Assembly: GCA_041390625.1 (NCBI GenBank)
Contig: JAWKPM010000003.1
Coordinates: 1-64,000 of the forward strand
Length of the DNA stretch: 64,000 bases
Source of the DNA: RBC038 sp041390625
Lineage (GTDB): Bacteria > Chloroflexota > Dehalococcoidia > UBA2979
Reading direction: 5' to 3'
The position numbers were made by a program, and so were the translations under genes. Shown here in pieces: positions 23,154 to 30,943 of this stretch (position 1 is its first letter; every line of letters begins with the position of its first letter). Under the pieces are notes generated by a model that saw only the letters and a list, made by a program, of their open reading frames with translations, was not told where the DNA came from and made no database searches.

Positions 23154-25097
23154 ATGGCGACGCTCAGCGACCAGCTCACCGATGTCCGTCGGCGGATGCG
23201 GGGGCGCGAGCAGGTGGTCGCTGAGCTCGTCGCCGGCGCGCGCGCGGCGATGCCTATCGTCACGTTCCTCACGGGCATCCCCGGCATCGGGAAGAGCACG
23301 GTCCTCGGGTTGGTGGCCGAAAGCGCGCGGGCCGAGGGAGTCAGCGTCATCGAGCTCGACTGCGGGGCGATCGAGCCGACGGACGTCGGCGTCTTCGATG
23401 CGGTCGGACGTGCGCTGGGGGCTCGACCGACCTCGCTCGCGGAGGTCTCGGCGGCGCTGGATTCGGCCGGCAGTCCGCTGCTCGTGCTCCTCGACAGCTA
23501 CGAGCGCTGGCGGCTCATCGATACGTGGGTGAGGCGGGAGCTGGTGCCCGCCCTGCCAGCGCAGGCCCGTGTCATCGTCGCCAGCCGCTACGCGCCGCCG
23601 GGACCGTGGCGCTACGAGCCGACGTGGCTCCGCGCCTGCCGCGTGGTGGAACTGGGGCCGCTCGCGAGCGATGAGGCGATCGCGTTCCTCGAGGCGGAGG
23701 GGGTGGCACCGGAGGCGGCGTTGCGTATCAACGCGATCGTGCGCGGGCACCCGCTGGCCCTCGCGCTAGCGGTCGGGGCGCTGCGGGATCGCAGCGATGC
23801 GACCACCGAGGCGGCGGCCTCGGAGGCAGTGACGCAGGCGTTGGCGGACATCTTCGTCGGAGCGGTGCGCGACGCCGAACTGCGAGAGGCCCTGGAGGCG
23901 GCGTCAGTCACGAGACGCACGACGCTGCCGCTGCTGGAGGCGCAGCTGGGAGAGCCCGAGGCGGCGCGCGACGCGTATGGGCGGCTGGCTCGGCTGCCAT
24001 TCGTGCGTGAGAACTGGGATGGACTCGCCGTTCACGAGGCCGTGAAGCAGGCAGGCTCCTCGAGGCTGCGAGCCTCGAACCCCGGACGGCACCGGGAGCT
24101 GCGGCGCGCGGCGTGGCGGCACCTCAAGCGTGAGACGCGCGGCGTGGGCGAGACGGAGCTGTGGCGGTACACGGCGGACATCCTGTACCTGCTCGAGAAC
24201 CCGGCACTGCGCTCCGGCTTCTTCCCAACCTCGGCAGAGTCGGTCGTGCTCGAGCCGGCCGAGGCCTCGGACCTCCCGGCGCTGCGCGCGATCTCGGATG
24301 CGCAGGACGGCCCGGAGGGGACCGCGATCCTCGATGCCTGGTTCGAGCTGTGTCCGCAGGGCGTGCGCGTGCTGCGGGACCGCGAGGGGGCAATCGTTGG
24401 TTTTCGCCTTTCGGGGATGGTCCAGGAGATCGACGAGCGGCTGGATGCCTTCGATCCGCTCCTCGCAGCGTGCCGGCGCGACGTGGCGCAGTCTGACGAG
24501 CCGGAGCTCCTTGCCTACTTCCTCCGTCGGTGGCTCGACCATCGACTGGGTGAGGATCCCAGCGACGTGCAGGCGCTGTGCTGGATCGAGTGCAAGAGCA
24601 CGTACCTGAAGTACCGACCGAACCTCGGTCGTGTGTACCTCGGAATGGAGAACGTCGAGCAGTACCAGGACGTGCTGCGCGTGTTCGGGTTCTCTGAAGT
24701 GGCGCATGCGGAAGCCACGATTGGGAAGAAGTGCGTTCGGCTGGTGGGACAGCGGATGGGGGAGGAATCCGTCGACGGCTGGCTCGCACGCATCGTGGCG
24801 GTCGAGCTGGGGCTCGATCCGGCGGGACTCCTCGATGAGGCTTCGCGGGAGCTGACGGTCGGGGGGCGCCAGATCTCGCTGACGCCGCTCGAGTTCGAAC
24901 TCATGCGCGTCCTCGCGGAATGCCGAGGGCAGGCGGTGAGCCACGCGGACCTCGTGGAGCGCGTCTGGGGCTATCGGTACACGGGGGCGAGCAACGTCGA
25001 TGCCGTCGTGGTTCGGGGGCTGCGCGCGAAGCTGGGGGAGCAGGCCTCGCTGATCGAGACGGTTCGAGGGGTCGGATACCGGCTTCGCGCAGACTAG
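23154..25097 (+). CDS. P-loop ATPase with C-terminal OmpR-type winged helix
   Basis: A 647-residue protein. The N-terminal 250 residues are an AAA/STAND-like NTPase: Walker A GIPGIGKST (41-49), Walker B-like LLVLLDSYERW, then ASRYAPPGPWRYEPTW and GHPLALALAVGAL, a GxP-type sensor. The middle (about 350-545) contains stretches such as IVGFRLSGM and RVYLGMENVEQYQDVLRVFGFSEVAHAEA, which look like a GNAT-type domain. The last 80 residues are a Trans_reg_C winged helix (ISLTPLEFELMRVLAECRGQAVSHADLVERVWGYR...VRGVGYRLRAD). This order is unlike common STAND regulators, which carry LuxR or BTAD domains. It lies between the two glnA genes and is probably a nitrogen-linked regulator. Confidence 0.8.
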   Translation: MATLSDQLTDVRRRMRGREQVVAELVAGARAAMPIVTFLTGIPGIGKSTVLGLVAESARAEGVSVIELDCGAIEPTDVGVFDAVGRALGARPTSLAEVSAALDSAGSPLLVLLDSYERWRLIDTWVRRELVPALPAQARVIVASRYAPPGPWRYEPTWLRACRVVELGPLASDEAIAFLEAEGVAPEAALRINAIVRGHPLALALAVGALRDRSDATTEAAASEAVTQALADIFVGAVRDAELREALEAASVTRRTTLPLLEAQLGEPEAARDAYGRLARLPFVRENWDGLAVHEAVKQAGSSRLRASNPGRHRELRRAAWRHLKRETRGVGETELWRYTADILYLLENPALRSGFFPTSAESVVLEPAEASDLPALRAISDAQDGPEGTAILDAWFELCPQGVRVLRDREGAIVGFRLSGMVQEIDERLDAFDPLLAACRRDVAQSDEPELLAYFLRRWLDHRLGEDPSDVQALCWIECKSTYLKYRPNLGRVYLGMENVEQYQDVLRVFGFSEVAHAEATIGKKCVRLVGQRMGEESVDGWLARIVAVELGLDPAGLLDEASRELTVGGRQISLTPLEFELMRVLAECRGQAVSHADLVERVWGYRYTGASNVDAVVVRGLRAKLGEQASLIETVRGVGYRLRAD

Positions 25098-25111
25098 GTT
25101 CGGGGTTCCAA

Positions 25112-25143
25112 GAAACATCTCCGTAACCGGTCGCGGCTACTAT
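25112..25143 (+). promoter_or_regulatory. Second glnA promoter with GlnR-type box, leaderless
   Basis: GAAAC (25112-25116), 6 nt, GTAAC (25123-25127), then exactly 10 nt to the -10 TACTAT (25138-25143). The 16-mer differs by one base from the one at the first glnA. The ATG follows the -10 by 7 nt, so the transcript should be leaderless. Confidence 0.7.
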
Positions 25144-25150
25144 TGGCGGC

Positions 25151-26506
25151 ATGAATGGACCGAGCGACCTCCCCAGCGACCTCGAGACGCAGCAGCGGCA
25201 TGTGATTCAGTCGTGCCGCGACCTGGATGTGAAGTTCATCCGGCTGTGGTTCACGGACATCCTGGGGCTGCTGAAGTCGGTGGCGATCACCGTCGAGGAG
25301 CTCGATCACGCGTTCGCGGACGGGGTGGCGTTCGACGGGGCCTCGATCCAGGGGTTCGCGCGTCGGGACGAGACCGACATGGTCGCGGTGCCCGACCCCT
25401 CGACGTTCCAACTGCTGCCGTGGCGCCCTCGTGAGCAGGCCGTCGCGCGCATGTTCTGCGACGTCCGCCTGCCCTCGGGCGAGCCGTTCGATGGGGATCC
25501 GCGGCACGTCCTGAAGCGCACGCTGGAGCAGGCGGCGCAGCGCGGCTACACGTACTACGTCTCGCCGGAGATCGAGTACTTCTACTTCCGTGACCAGCAC
25601 GGCACGCAGCCCCTCGATGAGGGTGGGTACTTCGACCTGACGCCACTCGACGGCGGGACCGATCTGCGTCGCGAGACGGTGCTGATGCTGGAGCAGATGG
25701 GGATCCCGGTGGCGCTAAGCCACCACGAGGCGGCGCCCAGCCAGCACGAGATCGACCTGCGCTACACGGACGCGCTGGCGATGGCCGATTCGATCATGAC
25801 GTACCGGCTGGTGGTGAAGGAGGTCGCGCTGCGCCACGGCGTGTACGCGACGTTCATGCCGAAGCCGCGGACGGAGGTCAACGGCTCCGCGATGCACCTC
25901 CAGATCTCGCTGTTCCGCGGCGAGACGAATGGGTTCTACGACGCGGACGACGCGCTGCGGATCTCGAGCGACGCGCGGCGGTTCATGGCGGGCCTGCTGC
26001 GGCACGCGCCCGAGATGATGCTGGTGACGAACCAGTGGGCGAACTCGTACAAGCGGATCGTGCCGGGGTTCGAGGCGCCGACGCACGTGACGTGGTCGCC
26101 TCGCAACCACAGCGACCTGCTGCGGGTGCCGGAGCACCGGCCCGGGCAGGAGGGCTCGACGCGCATCGAGTACCGCGTGCCGGACGCGGCGGCGAACCCG
26201 TACCTGCTCTTCGCGGCCGTGATGTCCTCGGGACTGGCGGGCATCGACCAGGGGTACGACCTGCCGGCACCGGTGGAACGGGACGTCCGAGAGCTGGAGC
26301 CGGCCGAGCTCGAGCGCCGCGGGGTGGCGCGGCTGCCGAACTCCCTCGGCGAGGCGATCGAGCACTTCGAGGGCTCGTCGCTGATGCAGGAGGCGCTCGG
26401 CGGCTACATGCACGCCTCGCTGCTGCGCAACAAGCGCGACGAGTGGGACGCGTATCGCCGCCAGGTGAGCGACTACGAGGTCCAGCGCTACCTCGGGACG
26501 CTGTAG
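25151..26506 (+). CDS. Glutamine synthetase type I paralogue (alpha-like)
   Basis: A 451-residue GSI-fold enzyme. Landmarks are LKSVAITVEELDHAFADGVAFDGASIQGF, the metal site YYVSPEIEYFYF, LSHHEAAPSQHEIDL, FMPKPRTEVNGSAMHLQISLF, NQWANSYKRIVPGFEAPTHVTW and RIEYRVPDAAANPYLLFAAV. It is shorter than the first copy, and the adenylylation Tyr is replaced by Arg (DVRELEPAEL), so it fits the GSI-alpha group, which is feedback-inhibited rather than adenylylated. Glutamate- and ammonia-binding residues appear intact, though a gamma-glutamyl-polyamine or similar ligase cannot be excluded. It has its own GlnR-type promoter. Confidence 0.92.
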   Translation: MNGPSDLPSDLETQQRHVIQSCRDLDVKFIRLWFTDILGLLKSVAITVEELDHAFADGVAFDGASIQGFARRDETDMVAVPDPSTFQLLPWRPREQAVARMFCDVRLPSGEPFDGDPRHVLKRTLEQAAQRGYTYYVSPEIEYFYFRDQHGTQPLDEGGYFDLTPLDGGTDLRRETVLMLEQMGIPVALSHHEAAPSQHEIDLRYTDALAMADSIMTYRLVVKEVALRHGVYATFMPKPRTEVNGSAMHLQISLFRGETNGFYDADDALRISSDARRFMAGLLRHAPEMMLVTNQWANSYKRIVPGFEAPTHVTWSPRNHSDLLRVPEHRPGQEGSTRIEYRVPDAAANPYLLFAAVMSSGLAGIDQGYDLPAPVERDVRELEPAELERRGVARLPNSLGEAIEHFEGSSLMQEALGGYMHASLLRNKRDEWDAYRRQVSDYEVQRYLGTL

Positions 26507-26520
26507 CGGTCCTCGGTCGC

Positions 26521-26538
26521 GCGCCCTCGAACGGGCGC
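26521..26538 (+). terminator. Possible hairpin after second glnA
   Basis: GCGCCC and GGGCGC pair around TCGAAC, 15 nt after the stop. There is no T tract, so termination is uncertain. Confidence 0.35.
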
Positions 26539-26627
26539 CTGCCTCACGTTCCTCCTCGAGCCTTGCACGAGGCGCCCTCGAATCTGTGAATCACGGCTGC
26601 GCGGTGGGCGCGGCAGGGTGCGTGCGC

Positions 26628-26633
26628 TATAGT
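26628..26633 (+). promoter_or_regulatory. -10 box of the MaoC pair
   Basis: TATAGT stands in an otherwise GC-rich spacer about 75 nt before the first dehydratase gene. No good -35 is seen. Confidence 0.45.
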
Positions 26634-26713
26634 GCCGCGCGGCAGGCCGGAGTTCGGCGCATGCGCGCCGGCTCTTGATATCAGCCGTGGACACGCAGAA
26701 TGAGGGGGTACGC

Positions 26714-27184
26714 TTGGCTGAAATGTTCCAGCTCACGGACGACTTGAAGGCCGCCATCGGCAAGTCCGGAGAGCCACGCCAGACCGAGATCACGACCGAG
26801 GGCATTCGCCTCTTCTGCCGCGCCGTCGGCTACACGAACCCCCTGTACTTCGACGAGGAGTACGCGAAGTCGAAGGGCCACCCGGCGCTGGTGGCGCCTC
26901 CGGGCTACCTGGGCACGGCGATCTGGGACCCGCGCGCGCCGCAGGGCATGGGTGCGCGGCTCTTCGAGTCGCCCTTCAAGCGCAACCTGAACGGCGGCAC
27001 CGAGGTGGAGCCGATCGCGCACATCTACGCCGGCGACATCCTGACCGCCGTCTCGAGCGTCGCGAACCTGGAGGGCACGGGCGGGCGCCTGGGTCCGATG
27101 CTCATCGCCACGACGGAGACGGTCTACACCAACCAGAAGGGCGAGGTGGTCGCGAAGACTCGCGGCACCGGCATCTCCTACTAG
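26714..27184 (+). CDS. MaoC-like / FAS1-like dehydratase N-terminal-type subunit
   Basis: About 156 residues of hot-dog fold. EITTEGIRLFCRAVGYTNPLYFDEEYAKSKGHPALVAPPGYL is the typical FAS1-like dehydratase (HadA/HadC) block, where substrate binding but usually not the catalytic dyad resides, and RNLNGGTEVEPIAHIYAGDILTAVSSV follows. Such proteins pair with a catalytic MaoC subunit to hydrate 2-enoyl-acyl substrates. The TTG at 26714 follows GAGGGGG; an ATG at 26723 is an alternative. The partner begins 21 nt downstream. Confidence 0.85.
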   Translation: MAEMFQLTDDLKAAIGKSGEPRQTEITTEGIRLFCRAVGYTNPLYFDEEYAKSKGHPALVAPPGYLGTAIWDPRAPQGMGARLFESPFKRNLNGGTEVEPIAHIYAGDILTAVSSVANLEGTGGRLGPMLIATTETVYTNQKGEVVAKTRGTGISY

Positions 27185-27205
27185 CGCGGCCAGGGAGGAT
27201 CAGCG

Positions 27206-27628
27206 ATGGCACAGAACTACTGGGACGACATCGACGTCGGGCACGAGTTCTCCTTCACGGAGGAGACGACCTCGCAGAAGCTGGTGATCTGGGCGGCCGC
27301 TTCGCGCGACTTCTACCAGATTCACTACGACGACAACTTCGCCAAGAACAACAACCTGCCGGACATCATCGTCCACGGCGCCCTGAAGGGGATGTGGGTC
27401 GGCCGCCTCCTCGACGAGTTCGCCGGCGAGGACGGCTGGATCAAGAACTGGGCGGTGTCGTACCGGGGCATGGACCCGGCGCGGCAGGACGTCAAGGTGT
27501 GGGGCCGCGTGACGAAGAAGTACGAGGAGGGCGGCGAGGCGCTGCTGGACCTCGACGTCGGGGTGGCGCAGCCGGATGGGACGCAGACGACGCCGGGCAC
27601 GGCGACGGTGCGACTGCCGAAGAAGTAG
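27206..27628 (+). CDS. MaoC-like dehydratase, catalytic-type subunit
   Basis: A 140-residue hot-dog protein with the hydratase-2 style motif SRDFYQIHYDDNFAKNNNLPDIIVHGALKGMW, in which Asp and His (D-F-Y-x-I-H) form the expected catalytic dyad. The C-terminal half VSYRGMDPARQDVKVWGRVTKKYEEGGEALLDLDV is standard. With the upstream subunit it should form an (R)-enoyl-CoA hydratase/dehydratase heterodimer, as in HadAB/HadBC. Pairs like this are abundant in Chloroflexota and Actinobacteria; the acyl substrate is unknown. A terminator follows. Confidence 0.88.
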   Translation: MAQNYWDDIDVGHEFSFTEETTSQKLVIWAAASRDFYQIHYDDNFAKNNNLPDIIVHGALKGMWVGRLLDEFAGEDGWIKNWAVSYRGMDPARQDVKVWGRVTKKYEEGGEALLDLDVGVAQPDGTQTTPGTATVRLPKK

Positions 27629-27664
27629 CCACCTCGAGGCTTCGACCTCGGGAGTGAGTTCAGG

Positions 27665-27694
27665 GGACCCGGCCGCGAGGCCGGGTCCTTCTTT
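27665..27694 (+). terminator. Terminator of the MaoC pair
   Basis: A perfect 10-bp stem, GGACCCGGCC with GGCCGGGTCC, and the loop GCGA, followed by TTCTTT. A classic intrinsic terminator 37 nt after the stop. Confidence 0.9.
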
Positions 27695-27723
27695 GTGTCT
27701 CGATCGTGGGGCGCGCGGCAGCG

Positions 27724-27824
27724 GAGGTGAGGTGCGCGCCGAGGCGCCCACGGGCTGTCCCCCTTCGGGGGGTGGCCCGCCCGCCCACCCTTCGATCCCT
27801 GGGGGCTTCGCCCCCAGACCCCCG
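27724..27824 (+). repeat. Dispersed intergenic hairpin repeat, copy 1
   Basis: About 100 bp in the 308-bp spacer between the MaoC pair and nuoN. It contains a CCCCC-TTCG-GGGGG hairpin, then a C-rich tract with GCCCGCCCACCC, then the hairpin GGGGGC-TTC-GCCCCC and a C run. Copies 2 and 3 lie near 54.3 and 57.5 kb in the same orientation. No coding capacity is seen. Confidence 0.75.
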
Positions 27825-27884
27825 ACCTCGAGGGGCACTCGTGTCGATTCGAACTGCCCTCGACGGGCGCTCGGGGGAGAACGA

Positions 27885-27916
27885 ACGACCCGGCCGCGGG
27901 GCCGGGTCGTCTCGTT
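27885..27916 (-). terminator. Terminator of the nuo operon
   Basis: An 11-bp stem, ACGACCCGGCC with GGCCGGGTCGT, and loop GCGG lie 21 nt after the nuoN stop. On the minus strand it is followed by TCGTTCTCC, a modest U-rich tail. Confidence 0.75.
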
Positions 27917-27936
27917 GTCACCTCGCGGGAGGCGGG

Positions 27937-29379
27937 TTAGGAGAAGAGGACTCGGGTGGCGCGGTCGGCCGCCTCGAAGACGGGGCCGAAGTAGACGCCG
28001 ACGACGACGATGGCGGCGCTCAGGATGCCGGTGACGCCGTAGCCGGCGGGCGAGAGCCGCCACCTGGAGGCGTCGCCCGTGGGCTCGTAGAGGTACATCT
28101 GCCGGATGACCTGCAGGTAGTAGTAGAGCGAGACGGTGCTCATGATGACCGCCACCGCGGCGAGCCAGAGGTAGCCCTCGGAAGCCACCGACTGGAACAG
28201 GATGAACTTGGTGGCGAAGCCGGCGAGCAGCGGCATGCCGCTCAGCGAGAAGAGGCCGACGGTGATGACAAGCGCGAGGTAGGGCTGGGTCTCCGCCAGG
28301 CCTCGGAACTGGGCAATCTCCTCGTGACCCGTGCGGTTGTGGAAGGCGATGATGGCCGAGAAGACGGCGAGGTTGGTGATGAGGTAGCCGGCGAGGTGGA
28401 GCAGGAGGGCCGAGCTGGCGTCGCTCGAGAGCGCCACGAAGGCCATGAGCATGAAGCCGACCTGGCCGATGGAGGAGTAGGCGAGCAGACGCTTGATGTT
28501 CGTCTGCTGCAGCGCGACCAGGTTCCCCACGACCATCGTCGCGACCGACATCGTGGCGAGCATCCAGCGCCAGTCATCGATGAGCGGAAGCAGCGGGCCG
28601 GAGAAGACCCGGAGCAGGAGGCCGAAGGTCGCGGCCTTCGAGGTGGCGGAGAGGTAGGCGGTGACGGGGAGCGGTGCGCCCTCGTAGGCGTCCGGCGTCC
28701 ACATGTGGAAGGGGACGGCCGAGGCCTTGAAGCCGAGGCCACCGACGATGAGGGCGAGGCCGATGAGGACGGCGAGCTCGAAGTCCTCGATGCCGCCCGA
28801 GAAGGACGAAGCGATCTCGGAGTAGGTGGTGGAGCCGGCGGTGCCGTAGATGAGGCTGAGGCCGTAGAGGAGCATCGCGGAGGCGACGCCGCCGAGGAGC
28901 ACGTACTTCAGGCCGGCCTCGCCAGAGCGGATGTCCGACTTCGCGAGGGAGACCGCGACGTAGAGGGAGAACGAGAGCAGCTCGATGGAGAGGTATGCCG
29001 TGAGCAGCTCCTGGGCCGACGTCATGAAGATGCCGCCGACGGTGGAGAGTAGCAGGAGCGAGTAGAACTCGCCGACGTTGCGGATGTGGCGCTCGACGAA
29101 CTCGTAGGAGCCGATGATGACGACGATGAGGACGCCGGTCAGGAGGATGCGGAAGAAGGCGGTGAAGTTGTCGATGGCGATGAGGCCGCCGAAGTTCTTC
29201 GACTCATCGATGTAGAAGAGGCTGGCGATGAGCGCGCCGAGCGCGCCGAGGACCGCGAGGCCGGCGAGCGCCGTAGGCGTCACCTTCAGCTCTCGACGGA
29301 AGGCATCGGCGAGGGTCACGCCGACGGCGGTGAGCCCGAGGATGATCTCGGGGATCAGCAGGCTGTAGTCGAGGTCCAC
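27937..29379 (-). CDS. nuoN: NADH-quinone oxidoreductase subunit N
   Basis: A 480-residue antiporter-like membrane subunit of complex I (Mrp/ND2 family) with about 14 membrane helices. Family motifs are LLTAYLSIELLSFSLYVAV (proton-channel Glu), GLGFKASAVPFHMWTPDAYEGAPLPVTAYLSATSKAATF and the discontinuous-helix Lys region. It is the last gene of the operon. It shares one base with the nuoM stop, so translation is coupled. Confidence 0.96.
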   Translation of the reverse strand: MDLDYSLLIPEIILGLTAVGVTLADAFRRELKVTPTALAGLAVLGALGALIASLFYIDESKNFGGLIAIDNFTAFFRILLTGVLIVVIIGSYEFVERHIRNVGEFYSLLLLSTVGGIFMTSAQELLTAYLSIELLSFSLYVAVSLAKSDIRSGEAGLKYVLLGGVASAMLLYGLSLIYGTAGSTTYSEIASSFSGGIEDFELAVLIGLALIVGGLGFKASAVPFHMWTPDAYEGAPLPVTAYLSATSKAATFGLLLRVFSGPLLPLIDDWRWMLATMSVATMVVGNLVALQQTNIKRLLAYSSIGQVGFMLMAFVALSSDASSALLLHLAGYLITNLAVFSAIIAFHNRTGHEEIAQFRGLAETQPYLALVITVGLFSLSGMPLLAGFATKFILFQSVASEGYLWLAAVAVIMSTVSLYYYLQVIRQMYLYEPTGDASRWRLSPAGYGVTGILSAAIVVVGVYFGPVFEAADRATRVLFS

Positions 29380-30872
29380 TACGACACCCCCGGGATCGAG
29401 TTCGCGATGGTGGTGGAGATGCGGTCCACCCAGGGGGCGGGCCAGATGCCGAGCCAGAGGATGGATGCGGCCAGGACGGTCGCGCCTGCGCGCTCGGCGT
29501 AGGTGATCTCCTTGAGGTCGCTCCAGCGGGTGTTCATCTCACCGAAGAAGACCTGAGCGAACATGCGGAGCAGGTAGGTCGCCGTGATGGCGGCGGTCAG
29601 GACGGCGAGGGCGCCGACGACCGGGTAGGCGCGGAAGGCGCCGATGAAGATGTGGACCTCGGCGACGAATCCGGACATGCCGGGCAGGCCCAGCGAGGCC
29701 ATACCGCCGATGACGAAGAAGACGGTCCAGATCGGCATCTGTCGCGCCATGCCGGAGAAGTTCGGGATGTCGCGGTTGTGGGCCTGGTCGTACATGCCTC
29801 CGATGAGGAGGAAGAAGAGGGCCGTCATGACGCCGTGGGCGAACATCTGGAGGACGGCGCCGCTCATGCCGATGACGTTGAGGGTGCCGAGGCCCATGAA
29901 CACGTAGCCCATGTGGGAGACGGAGGAGTAGCCGGACATCAGCTTGAGGTCCGTCTGGCGCATGGCGGAGATGGCGCCGTAGAGGGCGGCGGTGATGCCG
30001 ATGACGATGAGGCCGGGGGCCCAGAACTCGGCGCCCTCCGGGAGGAGCTGGAAGCCGAGGCGGATGATGCCGAAGGCGCCGAGCTTCATCAGGACGCCTG
30101 CGTGGACCATCGAGACGGCGGTCGGAGCGGCGGCGTGGCCGTCCGGTGACCACGAGTGGAACGGGAACATGCCGCCCAGCGTGCCGCAGCCGAAGGCGAT
30201 GAGGGGGAAGAGCAGGAGCTGCGTATCCCTCGGGATGCCGGGGCCGGCGTTGAAGAGCACCTGCAGGTCGAAGGTATCCGTGCCGGTGGCGCTGATGATG
30301 CCGAAGATGGCGGTGAAGATCATGATGGAGGCGCCGACGAGCATCATCATCAGCTTCATCGCGCCGTACTCCTTGCGGGTGGAGCCCCACACCGCGATCA
30401 GGAGGTACATGGGCAGGACGGCGGTCTCGTAGAGGAGGAACCAGAAGAAGAGGTCGAGCATGATGAAGGTGCCGAAGACACCGGCGAGCAGGACGTAGAA
30501 GAGGATGAAGAAGTCCTTGAGGCGGTGCTGGATCTTCCAGGAGACCCAGGTGCCGGCCATGCCGATGATGCCGGTGAGGAGGACCATCGAGGCGGCCATG
30601 CCGTCCATGCCGACCTTGATCTGGATGCCGTGCTCGCCGAGGAAGCCGACGTTCTCGATCCAGTCCCAGGCCTGGACGCCCTGGAACTGGGCGCCCTCGA
30701 AGTCGAAGCGGACGAAGAGGTACACGGAGGCGACGAAGAGGGCGAAGCTCGAGAGGCCGGTGAGGCCGACGATGGCGGAGCGCTCGCGAGACGGGATGAG
30801 CATGAGCAGCGCTGCCGTCCCCAATGGGACGAGGAACAGCGCCAGCAGCAAGTAGCCGTCGGAGTCGGACAT
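29379..30872 (-). CDS. nuoM: NADH-quinone oxidoreductase subunit M
   Basis: A 497-residue antiporter-like subunit (ND4 family). Key segments are FFWFLLYETAVLPMYLLIAVWG with the channel Glu, MFPFHSWSPDGHAAAPTAVSMVHAGVLMKLGAFGIIRL with the Lys/His relay, and GYSSVSHMGYVFMGLGT. About 14 helices are expected. It belongs to the distal proton-pumping module P_D. A 71-nt spacer with three CGTCATCGG repeats separates it from nuoL, the largest gap inside the operon. Confidence 0.97.
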   Translation of the reverse strand: MSDSDGYLLLALFLVPLGTAALLMLIPSRERSAIVGLTGLSSFALFVASVYLFVRFDFEGAQFQGVQAWDWIENVGFLGEHGIQIKVGMDGMAASMVLLTGIIGMAGTWVSWKIQHRLKDFFILFYVLLAGVFGTFIMLDLFFWFLLYETAVLPMYLLIAVWGSTRKEYGAMKLMMMLVGASIMIFTAIFGIISATGTDTFDLQVLFNAGPGIPRDTQLLLFPLIAFGCGTLGGMFPFHSWSPDGHAAAPTAVSMVHAGVLMKLGAFGIIRLGFQLLPEGAEFWAPGLIVIGITAALYGAISAMRQTDLKLMSGYSSVSHMGYVFMGLGTLNVIGMSGAVLQMFAHGVMTALFFLLIGGMYDQAHNRDIPNFSGMARQMPIWTVFFVIGGMASLGLPGMSGFVAEVHIFIGAFRAYPVVGALAVLTAAITATYLLRMFAQVFFGEMNTRWSDLKEITYAERAGATVLAASILWLGIWPAPWVDRISTTIANSIPGVS

Positions 30873-30889
30873 CAGGGCTCCCGTCCCGT

Positions 30890-30936
30890 CGTCATCGGCG
30901 ACGCATCGTCATCGGATGGCGTCGCGTCGTCATCGG
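30890..30936. repeat. Three CGTCATCGG repeats between nuoL and nuoM
   Basis: The 9-mer CGTCATCGG occurs at 30890, 30907 and 30928 in the only sizeable gap of the nuo operon. The copies are not evenly spaced. No function can be assigned. Confidence 0.5.
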
Positions 30937-30943
30937 CGCCGCG

